From Actinomycetota bacterium (GTDB taxonomy: Bacteria; Actinomycetota; Acidimicrobiia; Acidimicrobiales; Microtrichaceae): a stretch of 6,237 nucleotides of DNA. The translations under genes and the position numbers were made by a program. How positions within the stretch are numbered: the first letter of the stretch is position 1; every line of letters starts with the position of its first letter. Under the pieces are notes generated by a model. The model was not told the DNA's origin, did no database searches, and worked only from the letters and a program-made list of their open reading frames with translations. Positions 1-5,617 of the stretch are shown piece by piece. The stretch lies in contig WLLG01000141.1 in assembly GCA_009700815.1 (NCBI GenBank), positions 1 to 6,237 of the forward strand. The letters run 5' to 3'.

Positions 1-249
1 CTGGGCCGAACCCATCCGGTCAGGCTGGTGCTCAGTGGAGATGTCGATAGCTTGTTGCGGTCCTACAGCGATCTCATCGCTCAGCTTCGCTCCTCAAGGA
101 CCGGCATTTTGTTGGGAGTCGATCCAGATCATCACGGGGCGCTGCTGCATTGCTCTCTAGAAGTTCGATCGGAACTCCTGCCCTGCACTGGTCGAGGATG
201 GCTGGTCTCGCCAGCTGCAGCCACAGCAGTTCAGATTGCCCACCCGTAA
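1..249 (+). CDS. C-terminal fragment of a FtsK/SpoIIIE-like P-loop ATPase (5' end outside window)
   Basis: The frame is open from base 1 to the TAA stop, so this is the last 82 codons of a gene entering from the left; an internal ATG at 28 is not a credible start. The tail has the pattern seen at the C terminus of FtsK/SpoIIIE/EccC ATPase domains: a helix (SYSDLIAQLRSSRTG), the strand ILLGVDPDHHGALLH, then TGRGWLVSP and a final VQIA segment, matching the usual 'pGRg.l......vQia' ending. Proteins of this class couple ATP hydrolysis to pumping DNA, or proteins in type VII-like secretion, at the membrane. Walker motifs would lie upstream and cannot be seen. An FHA-domain gene lies tail to tail one base away. 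Which FtsK subfamily this is cannot be told from the tail. Confidence 0.7.
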   Translation: MGRTHPVRLVLSGDVDSLLRSYSDLIAQLRSSRTGILLGVDPDHHGALLHCSLEVRSELLPCTGRGWLVSPAAATAVQIAHP

Positions 250-250
250 G

Positions 251-1057
251 CTAGGCAGCAGGGTGCTGCCGATCGATTAAGTGCAAGTCGTTCACGCTGA
301 CGAGTTCAACCTGAAGAGCGTGGTCCATCAGGTGCACACGCCGGTCCATCGCGTTGGCACCGAGTCCGCCATGCACGTTGGGTATGCCTGCCCGATGTAA
401 TTTCTCGCAGAGGTGATCGAGTTTTCGATTGAATTTGGTGAGTGACCAGCCAAGTCGCGCAGCACCCTGACGGTTTGATGGAGGCTGAGTTTGCTCCGTT
501 TGAGGATTCAGCAAGCGCTGTTCGCACATGGCGAGCAATAACAAGCGCTGGTCCTCGTTCAAGTCAACGCGACCCCAATCCATTGTCTGTGTACCAAGGG
601 CCCCAGCCTGGCCGAGCAGGTCGGTATCCCACTCGAACCCCTCAAGTGCCCCAGAGAGTTCATAGCGGGTTGGGCCTGATACGAACCCGCAGGTGAACTC
701 ACCTGTCAGAAGTGCCGCAGTTGACTGAGGGCCAACGAGCGCCGAACTCAGGCCAGCCAACTCCCTGATGGTAAAGGTGATACCGCGGCTGTGATTCTCG
801 ATACACCAGTGATTGCCGCGCTGCACAAATCGACCAACGACTCGGTGCATGTAGGGGTTCTCGTCAATGACAAGGTCTGCCGCTCGACCAAAACTGAGCG
901 ACTCGCCGGGACTCAGTGTGTGGTCCTCCCCACAAAACTCTAGATACAACTTGCCTGCAGCGTATGGGGCTGCTGGGTTCTGGGCTGCTGGGTTCTGGGC
1001 TGCTGGGTTCTGGGCTGCAGAGTTTTGGGCTGACTGCTTACGGGACTGTCTTGTCAT
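251..1057 (-). CDS. FHA-domain protein with C-terminal winged-helix-like region
   Basis: A 268-residue protein with no signal peptide or membrane segment. Residues 1-35 are a low-complexity Ala/Gln/Pro linker with about four AQNPA-type units. Residues about 36-135 look like a forkhead-associated (FHA) beta sandwich: SFGRAADLVID (Gly57-Arg58), then NPYMHRVVGRF, then HWCIENHSRGITF. FHA domains bind phosphothreonine peptides, but the usual SxxH and NG positions are not clearly kept, so binding may be altered. Residues about 165-260 (LNEDQRLLLLAMCEQRLL, then AARLGWSLTKFNRKLDHLCEKL, then a basic hairpin-like RRVHL) resemble a winged helix and could bind DNA or a partner. Similar FHA proteins occur near FtsK-like ATPases in Actinobacteria (recalled, not checked). 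The start at 1057 is supported by a TATACT box 7 bases upstream and no SD, fitting a leaderless mRNA. Confidence 0.8.
   Translation of the reverse strand: MTRQSRKQSAQNSAAQNPAAQNPAAQNPAAPYAAGKLYLEFCGEDHTLSPGESLSFGRAADLVIDENPYMHRVVGRFVQRGNHWCIENHSRGITFTIRELAGLSSALVGPQSTAALLTGEFTCGFVSGPTRYELSGALEGFEWDTDLLGQAGALGTQTMDWGRVDLNEDQRLLLLAMCEQRLLNPQTEQTQPPSNRQGAARLGWSLTKFNRKLDHLCEKLHRAGIPNVHGGLGANAMDRRVHLMDHALQVELVSVNDLHLIDRQHPAA
970..1029 (-). repeat. 15-bp in-frame tandem repeat in the FHA gene
   Basis: Three identical 15-bp copies (CTGCTGGGTTCTGGG on the + strand, 970-984, 985-999, 1000-1014) are followed by a diverged fourth copy at 1015-1029. On the coding (minus) strand each unit gives five residues, read as repeated AQNPA. 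The length is a multiple of three, so copy changes keep the frame. Perfect identity of three copies suggests recent expansion by slippage. Confidence 0.9.
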
Positions 1058-1064
1058 GCCGAGC

Positions 1065-1107
1065 AGTATAGATACTTTCAGTACATCTCATTACTTTTTA
1101 GATACTT
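1065..1107 (-). promoter_or_regulatory. FHA gene promoter with repeated 9-mer AAGTATCTA
   Basis: Read on the minus strand, TATACT (1070 to 1065) lies exactly 7 bases before the ATG at 1057, which would put the transcription start at or next to the ATG: a leaderless promoter. No good -35 box is seen. The 9-mer AAGTATCTA occurs twice in the same orientation, at 1077-1069 and 1107-1099, spaced 30 bp (about three helical turns). The proximal copy overlaps the -10 box by two bases, a place where a bound regulator could block or recruit polymerase. This is a pattern reading only. Confidence 0.45.
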
Positions 1108-1160
1108 CATGAACTCCGAACTTGGGCCAGACCGAAACTCCAAACAGCTACAACAACTGC

Positions 1161-2324
1161 CTACCCCTGCGGAACGTCCATGCACGCTGCCAAAGTGGTC
1201 CAGGACTGAGGTACCGCGCCGCCAGCAGTACCAGTATCGGCGTCCCAATATTCAGCCCACCCGGATAGCAGGGCACCAGTTCGACTGCACTCTGCTAGCA
1301 GCGCTGCCTCGGCGAACTTCCCCACACGCTGCAAACCCAGCCACAACAAGTAGTTCAACTGTGGCCAACTGGGCCCACGCCAATAGGTGGTGGGTAGGTA
1401 GGTCGGTTCATCAATGTGAACCTGCCGGGCACCATATGGCCCAGCGAAGGCCTGTGCATCCATAAGTTCTCGAGCAGCCACATCAGCCACTCCAGCAGAG
1501 TTGCCCGTTTGGATCGGCAGGGTTAGCAGCGGTAGCAGTGCTTCGACTGTGCGCACACGACCAGAACCATTCGCCGTTGGTCCGTCATCAACCCAGGTGC
1601 GAAGGCCTGGGTCCCAACGCATCGCCAACGCATCCGATACATCTGCGGCGTGGTCGAGGAGCGATTGGTCCCCAGTCACACCTGCAAGCTCATGTGCGCA
1701 AAACGCGGTCATCGCACTGAACGCGACAGACCCCACAGCAAACTGATCGTTCCAAATTGGCGCTCCCCCAACCTTGCGCTCAATCCCCTGCAACAACTCC
1801 CCTTTTCGGCGAAACCAGATTTCCTCATCAAATCCCCTCTGGCCCAGAACCAGGTCATCCCACCGAGGGCTGTGATCACATCCTGATTCCCAAGGGTGAA
1901 CAATTTCGATCAGACCAGCAGGACTTCTGCGGCGCGATTCGAATAAAAAGTTGAGCCCGGCCGTGGCTCGATCGACAAGATCAGAGGGTAGAGAAATCCC
2001 AAGGCGAACGAGTTCGGCAATGGCTAGGCCATAGATGGGCGGTTGTGTAATCGATGATGTGCCCGGGCGACCCCAGAACGCTTCATGATCTTGCGAACCA
2101 TCTAGGTACAGAACGTGTGGAACGAACCCGTCCGCGTCCTGAGCGGATAGCGCTGTGGTGAGTTCCATGACTGCGCGCTCTGCGTCACCAAGGTGAGCCC
2201 AAACAATGGCATGGAAACTCGAGTCCCAAAGCCAGAGCCACGGATAGGTCTTGCTGTTCGGGCAGGTAAAGCCGGGCTCGCGCCACTGAGCGGCGAGCAC
2301 CTCGTATGCCTGTTCCGAAATCAT
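1161..2324 (-). CDS. Mannosylglycerate/glucosylglycerate-hydrolase-like glycoside hydrolase (GH63-related, (alpha/alpha)6 fold)
   Basis: A 387-residue cytoplasmic protein without signal peptide. It carries the motif series of the MGH1-like/GH63 glycosidases: YPWLWLWDSSFHAIVWAHL (27-45), ITQPPIYGLAI (92-102), HPWESGCDHSPRWD (143-156), YWRGPSWPQLNYLL (314-327), GWAEYWDADTGTAGG (355-369) and QSWT (374-377). By analogy with bacterial mannosylglycerate and glucosylglycerate hydrolases, Asp150 is the likely general acid and Glu358 the likely base. Length is slightly below the roughly 410-450 of those enzymes. The family removes a glucose or mannose from small glycosides such as glucosylglycerate; the actual substrate here is unknown. 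The start is the only one available: no in-frame start codon lies between it and the divergent glycosyltransferase 46 bp away. That neighbour suggests the enzyme acts on, or recycles, the product the transferase makes (inference). Confidence 0.82.
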   Translation of the reverse strand: MISEQAYEVLAAQWREPGFTCPNSKTYPWLWLWDSSFHAIVWAHLGDAERAVMELTTALSAQDADGFVPHVLYLDGSQDHEAFWGRPGTSSITQPPIYGLAIAELVRLGISLPSDLVDRATAGLNFLFESRRRSPAGLIEIVHPWESGCDHSPRWDDLVLGQRGFDEEIWFRRKGELLQGIERKVGGAPIWNDQFAVGSVAFSAMTAFCAHELAGVTGDQSLLDHAADVSDALAMRWDPGLRTWVDDGPTANGSGRVRTVEALLPLLTLPIQTGNSAGVADVAARELMDAQAFAGPYGARQVHIDEPTYLPTTYWRGPSWPQLNYLLWLGLQRVGKFAEAALLAECSRTGALLSGWAEYWDADTGTAGGAVPQSWTTLAACMDVPQG

Positions 2325-2370
2325 CCGCGAATCCCTAACTGCATCTCTGTGACCCTAACCTGTTGCGCTC
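2325..2370. promoter_or_regulatory. 46-bp divergent control region with direct repeat CCCTAAC
   Basis: All regulation of the glycosidase (-) and the glycosyltransferase (+) start sites must fit here or inside the genes. CCCTAAC occurs at 2333-2339 and again at 2353-2359, same orientation, 20 bp apart (two helical turns). On the + strand TAACCT (2356-2361) is a plausible -10 box 9 bases before the ATG at 2371; there is no SD, so the mRNA may be leaderless or nearly so. On the minus strand the distal repeat reads as GTTAGGG just ahead of the glycosidase ATG, a weak -10 at best. Either the repeats are a shared operator or they are just the two -10 regions. Confidence 0.45.
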
Positions 2371-3483
2371 ATGGCAAAACGTGCAGCATTCCTGTCGTTT
2401 CGATTCGGCCTGACCGACGGAGTCTCGGTAGTTGCGCGCACTTGGATGGAGGCATTCGAGGAGTTTGGCTATGAGGTCATTACAGTCGCGGGCGATGCCA
2501 ACGCGGACAGAACAGTGTCCGGACTCGAACTTTCGGACGCAGCTGAGAAGGCTCCCGAGACCGCTCCAGACGAGTCCCCTATCAGCGTTGATGAGACTGC
2601 GCTCACCGAGATGCTGACCGACGCCCTTGCGGATGCTGACCTTGTGGTAGTCGAGAATCTGCTGACGATTCCCATGAATCTGACAGCCTCTCGCGCAGCT
2701 GCAAGAGTCCTTGCCGGCAGACCAGCACTGCTGCACCACCACGACCCCCCTTGGCATCGCGAGCGATTTGCACACGTCACTGAATTGCCTGCAACCGACC
2801 CTTCTTGGCGTCATGTTGCAATCAATCGAATCCTGCGAGACGAGCTTGCGGATCGCGGAATTGCAGCAGCAATTATCTATAACGGGTTTCCTACACCTGT
2901 CCGTCGGAGTCGCAGGGAGACCGAGCAATTGCGACGCGATGTGCGGAGGTCAGTCGGGATTGGATCAGAGGAACTCGTTGTTGCTCATCCAGTGCGGGCC
3001 ATTCAGCGCAAAAACATTCCTGCTGCGATCCGCCTAGCTGAAGCAGTTGGAGCCACCTATTGGCTGCTGGGTCCAGCCGAAGAAGGCTACGGCGAGGAAC
3101 TGCAACGCCTCTTCAGCGAAGCAGCCTGCAAGGTGGTTCATCACGAATGGACTGACGTTGAAGGTATCTACGCCGCAGCCGACCACATTGCCTTTCCGTC
3201 TACTTGGGAAGGGTTTGGAAATCCACCTATCGAGGCCGCGCTCTACCGGAAAACAGTGAGCGTGGGTGACTACCCCGTCGGCAAGGAACTTCGAGCCTTT
3301 GGTTTTGATTGGTTCGACCCCACTGACAGCCACGGCATCGCAGCAGCGCTCGCAGAACCTGACGCACCTAGCGTTACTGCACTGCTCGACAATAACGAGC
3401 GTGTTGCTAGCGAAAACTTCTCCCTGGGGAGAATGCGCAATTCGCTCCATCAACTCCTCGATGGTGCAGGTTGGCTTCCATGA
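2371..3483 (+). CDS. GT4-type retaining glycosyltransferase (GT-B fold)
   Basis: A 370-residue soluble protein. The N-terminal Rossmann half has FRFGLTDGVSVVARTW (10-25), the glycine-containing loop typical of GT4 enzymes that precedes the acceptor helix, and a HHHDPPW segment (122-128). The C-terminal half holds the nucleotide-sugar site: AHPVRAIQRKN (205-215, with the Arg/Lys pair that contacts donor phosphates), WLLGP (231-235) and the E-x7-E signature EGFGNPPIE (Glu280 and Glu288). The enzyme should move a sugar from an NDP-sugar with retention of configuration; donor and acceptor cannot be read from sequence. It diverges from a glycoside hydrolase over 46 bp and overlaps the next small membrane protein by ATGA, so it is probably the first gene of a two-gene operon. 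Start chosen at ATG 2371, with TAACCT upstream and no SD. A role in a small compatible-solute-like glycoside or in an envelope glycoconjugate are both possible. Confidence 0.85.
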   Translation: MAKRAAFLSFRFGLTDGVSVVARTWMEAFEEFGYEVITVAGDANADRTVSGLELSDAAEKAPETAPDESPISVDETALTEMLTDALADADLVVVENLLTIPMNLTASRAAARVLAGRPALLHHHDPPWHRERFAHVTELPATDPSWRHVAINRILRDELADRGIAAAIIYNGFPTPVRRSRRETEQLRRDVRRSVGIGSEELVVAHPVRAIQRKNIPAAIRLAEAVGATYWLLGPAEEGYGEELQRLFSEAACKVVHHEWTDVEGIYAAADHIAFPSTWEGFGNPPIEAALYRKTVSVGDYPVGKELRAFGFDWFDPTDSHGIAAALAEPDAPSVTALLDNNERVASENFSLGRMRNSLHQLLDGAGWLP

Positions 3484-3737
3484 GCGACCCGGTACTCGCT
3501 CGACGCGACCGCATTCGTAAGCTCTGCGAGCTCGGATCCAAGGTCGGGTACTCGTGTTTTGGTGCCGCGATGCTGCTCTTTGTTGTCGCCTTTATTGCCG
3601 ACTTCCCATCGTGGATCGTGACGGTCATTATCGCCGCAATGGTTCTGGGATCAGTCACTTTGCTACCAGCGATTGTGTTCGGATACGGGGTTAAGGCTGC
3701 AGACGCAGAGGATCGCGGCGAGAAGTTCGGTTACTGA
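3480..3737 (+). CDS. Small two-helix membrane protein, conserved hypothetical
   Basis: An 85-residue protein beginning MSDPVLARRDRIRK. The ATG overlaps the glycosyltransferase stop (ATGA at 3480-3483), indicating translational coupling; an in-frame TTG nine bases earlier is less likely. Two hydrophobic segments are visible, about residues 24-41 (VGYSCFGAAMLLFVVAFI) and 46-69 (SWIVTVIIAAM to AIVFGYG), joined by a short DFP loop. The basic N terminus and acidic/charged C terminus (VKAADAEDRGEKFGY) probably both face the cytoplasm. I recall similar short proteins with a VFGYGVKAAD-like tail in other Actinobacteria, function unknown (not checked). Coupling to the transferase suggests membrane docking or an accessory role, but no catalytic motif is present. 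Confidence 0.8.
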   Translation: MSDPVLARRDRIRKLCELGSKVGYSCFGAAMLLFVVAFIADFPSWIVTVIIAAMVLGSVTLLPAIVFGYGVKAADAEDRGEKFGY

Positions 3738-3764
3738 ACACGCGAACTAGACCTGCCTAACCGA
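3727..3764. terminator. Inverted repeat across a convergent gene junction, possible weak terminator
   Basis: TCGGTTA (3727-3733) pairs with TAACCGA (3758-3764) around a 24-base loop that contains the stop codons of the membrane protein (+) and the ferredoxin-like gene (-). A smaller alternative stem GTTC/GAAC (3725-3728 with 3736-3739) overlaps it. There is no T-run on either side, so intrinsic termination would be weak. The symmetry and position are suggestive only. Confidence 0.25.
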
Positions 3765-4877
3765 GGCCACCTTCCAAACTGCTTCGACTTCGTATTCGCA
3801 GCTGTCAATGACCCCACAGGTGATCTGCGGAATATGCCGCTCCACTTGTACCTCTACCTGCAATGACAGCGCCGGGCCATCCGCCGGAGTTCCCGTGATG
3901 ACCAAGGTTGTTGCCAGAGAGTGACGATCAAACGCAACCACTTCTACTGTTCGAGATGTTTCGGCCCAAGCCCAACCGGCATGCACGAGCGCAGCGCGAT
4001 CAGCAACCTGTGCTGGGCCAGCAGAGAGTGATGCCACACCGCGGCAGTGCTCGCCCACGGTGGTCAGATCTTGTGGTGAACCTGGGGATGTCCGAGCGGA
4101 GCGGTTCAAGATCTGCGCAGTGGTGCTGTCCTCCAAATAGGCCCACGCGTATCCGTCTGGAAAGGTCAGCGCTGTGGGTGCAAAGCGGTGTCCTCCGGTA
4201 TGCGAGGCCCGCCACACTCTGACCTTTCCCAGCGCATCGTCAAGCTGGGAGGAGATTGTGGAATACAGAGCCATGCCCGCCTGACCACAGCAGACATCAC
4301 GTTTGCCGTGTGTGCAGATCAGCAGGTCAATCACATCTGCCTCAACCATCACCTGGTACTGCGCAAACGCTGCAATTGCAGGTTCGTCTGCATTCAGCAA
4401 TGCCCGAGCTAACGGCACAACCTGTGCTGAATCAATCAGCCATTCGCGCCGATCAAAGGGGACCGCTGTTTCGACCTGAAAGACCTGAGGTGCAGACTCA
4501 GCAATGGAGGGGTCAGAGGGGATGGACTGCTGCTCAAAGGCCAAGACGCGCACAGCATTTGGGGCAGCACCGGCCATGCCCGCTGAGGCTGCGACAAGTC
4601 CTTGTGGGCGCCATCTGCGACCATCAGGGCCTGTCAGGCTGGCAAAGGATTTCCTATTGGCACGATGCTCGGCAGTCTGCAAGCTTTCGGCAGCGTCATG
4701 CTCGCTCAGCGAGAAGAACGTGTCGTGTAGCGAGATATCTCGCTCCCATGGCAGCGGAACCTCGATGCAGAGAAAAGCATCGTAGGCACCAGCAGAGCCG
4801 ATCGGGTCTGCAAGAAAACTTTGGCGAAACGGGGAGCAACGCTCAGAGGTAATCGCTAACTCGACCAAAGGCTGCAT
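3747..4877 (-). CDS. Sucrase/ferredoxin-like family protein (thioredoxin-like [2Fe-2S] ferredoxin)
   Basis: A 376-residue soluble protein from ATG 4877. It belongs to the sucrase/ferredoxin-like family, known from yeast Apd1 and Aim32. The hallmark is ICTHGKRDVCCGQAG followed by VWRASHTGGHRFAPTAL. In Apd1 the [2Fe-2S] cluster is held by two Cys spaced C-x8-C and two His spaced H-x3-H; the same spacing is present here as Cys188, Cys197, His226 and His230 (from Met at 4877). The N terminus has the family's early RCSPF and a later VPLPWERD segment. The residues after about 270 form a less typical C-terminal part. The likely role is electron transfer or redox sensing; substrate or partner unknown, and the name does not imply sucrose hydrolysis. 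A GTG at 4943 would add 22 residues; ATG 4877 is preferred because family members have about 10-20 residues before the CS motif and TAGAGT lies 8 bases upstream. It diverges from a TetR gene and converges with the membrane protein 9 bp away. Confidence 0.85.
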   Translation of the reverse strand: MQPLVELAITSERCSPFRQSFLADPIGSAGAYDAFLCIEVPLPWERDISLHDTFFSLSEHDAAESLQTAEHRANRKSFASLTGPDGRRWRPQGLVAASAGMAGAAPNAVRVLAFEQQSIPSDPSIAESAPQVFQVETAVPFDRREWLIDSAQVVPLARALLNADEPAIAAFAQYQVMVEADVIDLLICTHGKRDVCCGQAGMALYSTISSQLDDALGKVRVWRASHTGGHRFAPTALTFPDGYAWAYLEDSTTAQILNRSARTSPGSPQDLTTVGEHCRGVASLSAGPAQVADRAALVHAGWAWAETSRTVEVVAFDRHSLATTLVITGTPADGPALSLQVEVQVERHIPQITCGVIDSCEYEVEAVWKVASVRQV

Positions 4878-4885
4878 GACACTGC

Positions 4886-4891
4886 ACTCTA
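4886..4891 (-). promoter_or_regulatory. Putative leaderless -10 box of the ferredoxin-like gene
   Basis: TAGAGT on the minus strand (TANNNT form) is 8 bases before the ATG at 4877, putting transcription start at or next to the start codon. No SD is seen and no convincing -35 at 17 bp. It supports the 4877 start over the GTG at 4943. Confidence 0.4.
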
Positions 4892-4915
4892 GGTCTGACT
4901 CAGAGCCTCTGACCG

Positions 4916-4964
4916 CTTGCGCAACAGAAGCCCAAGCGTCCACGCGCGAGTAACCTTGTGCAAC
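4916..4964. promoter_or_regulatory. Two copies of CTTGYGCAAC, candidate TetR operator sites
   Basis: CTTGCGCAAC (4916-4925) contains the perfect 8-bp palindrome TTGCGCAA; CTTGTGCAAC (4955-4964) differs at one base and keeps TTG/CAA symmetry. They are 39 bp apart. The right copy begins inside the TAACCT -10 box and covers the expected start point of the TetR gene, the classic place for autorepression; the left copy lies upstream of the ferredoxin-like gene's putative promoter. TetR proteins usually bind such inverted repeats near their own gene, although operators are often longer than these 8-10 bases. Assignment to this regulator is inference. Confidence 0.45.
4951..4956 (+). promoter_or_regulatory. 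Putative -10 box of the TetR gene
   Basis: TAACCT, the same hexamer as in front of the glycosyltransferase gene. Transcription would begin near 4963, giving a leader of only a few bases before ATG 4970 and excluding the GTG at 4958. No clear -35 box. Confidence 0.4.
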
Positions 4965-4969
4965 TTGCT

Positions 4970-5554
4970 ATGAGACTTCCTGCTGCCGAACGCCGAGAAC
5001 AACTTCTCCACACTGCAGTGTCGGTGTTTGCCGAACATGGGTATCACGCCACATCCATGAACGAGGTGGCAGAGGCCGCTGGAGTTACCAAGCCAGTTCT
5101 CTACCAGCACTTTGCATCTAAGCGCGAGTTGTTTATTGAGTTGCTGACTGAGATCGGCGCGGAGTTGCAAGAGACCATCTCGAAAGCGACTGCCGAGGCC
5201 GCCGGGCCGCGGCAGCAGATTGAGAATGGGTTCAGGGCCTATTTTGGATTTGCAAGCGAGCACACTGATTCGTTCAAGGTGCTCTTTGGTGCAGGGGCCC
5301 GAAGGGACCCCGAGTTTGCCTCGTTCGCCCTAGGGGTAGAAACCTCCATCGCCGAAAGTATCGCCGATTTGATCATGGTCGAGGGTGAGCCTGTGACGCA
5401 TCGCTACTTGCTAGCTCACAGCATCGTGGGCATGACCGAAGCGGCTACTCGCTACTGGCTATCGCATCAGCGCGAACCCGGGGTAGACCTACTAGCCGAG
5501 CAACTCTCTCAGCTGGCCTGGTCTGGCATGCGTGGCATTCGCAGCCCCGCCTGA
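4970..5554 (+). CDS. TetR/AcrR-family transcriptional regulator
   Basis: A 194-residue protein. The N-terminal three-helix DNA-binding domain is complete: RLPAAERREQLLHTAVSVFAEHGYHATSM, then the helix-turn-helix NEVAEAAGVTKPVLYQHFASKRELF (about 31-55). The rest is a helical ligand/dimer domain with FRAYFGFASEHTDSFKVLFG (88-107) and a C-terminal LAHSIVGMTEAATRYWL (148-164). Proteins of this type bind palindromic operators as dimers and let go when a small molecule binds; the ligand cannot be inferred. ATG 4970 is preferred to GTG 4958 because homologues usually begin a few residues before RLPAAERR and because of the -10 box position. It diverges from the ferredoxin-like gene, which, with its own promoter, is the likely target; ppa follows 63 bp downstream in the same direction. 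Confidence 0.9.
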   Translation: MRLPAAERREQLLHTAVSVFAEHGYHATSMNEVAEAAGVTKPVLYQHFASKRELFIELLTEIGAELQETISKATAEAAGPRQQIENGFRAYFGFASEHTDSFKVLFGAGARRDPEFASFALGVETSIAESIADLIMVEGEPVTHRYLLAHSIVGMTEAATRYWLSHQREPGVDLLAEQLSQLAWSGMRGIRSPA

Positions 5555-5581
5555 ACCCGCCCACCGGCTACAAGTCAGAAT

Positions 5582-5606
5582 CACAGATAGCCCAAACCAC
5601 AGATAG
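5582..5606 (+). repeat. Direct repeat CACAGATAG upstream of ppa
   Basis: The 9-mer CACAGATAG occurs at 5582-5590 and 5598-5606, 16 bp apart, in the 63-bp gap between the TetR gene and ppa. The second copy ends 11 bases before the ppa ATG and overlaps TAGGCA, the best -10-like sequence there. No SD is visible. It may be a regulatory site or chance. Confidence 0.35.
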
Positions 5607-5617
5607 GCAGTACGAAC

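Noticed and set aside
970..1029. Short tandem repeat as a CRISPR array
   Set aside because: The units are directly adjacent without spacers, in frame and inside a coding sequence.
867..1112. Plus-strand frame with repeated GFWAA units
   Set aside because: The repeats are only the opposite reading of the AQNPA-coding tandem repeat in the FHA gene; no start signal or domain.
2335..2928. 197-residue open frame on the minus strand
   Set aside because: It lies antisense to the well-supported glycosyltransferase, has no recognisable domain and overlaps the divergent spacer; a shadow frame.
4370..4381. Perfect 12-bp palindrome CTGCAATTGCAG
   Set aside because: It is deep inside the ferredoxin-like coding region, where Ala/Gln codons readily produce it; no second copy was noticed.
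4256..4852. 198-residue open frame on the plus strand
   Set aside because: It is antisense to the ferredoxin-like gene; its Gln/Arg/His-rich composition is typical of an opposite-strand shadow.
4878..4943. Longer ferredoxin-like protein from GTG 4943
   Set aside because: It would leave almost no promoter space, lacks a good -10 box or SD and adds 22 residues not typical of the family; kept as an alternative only.
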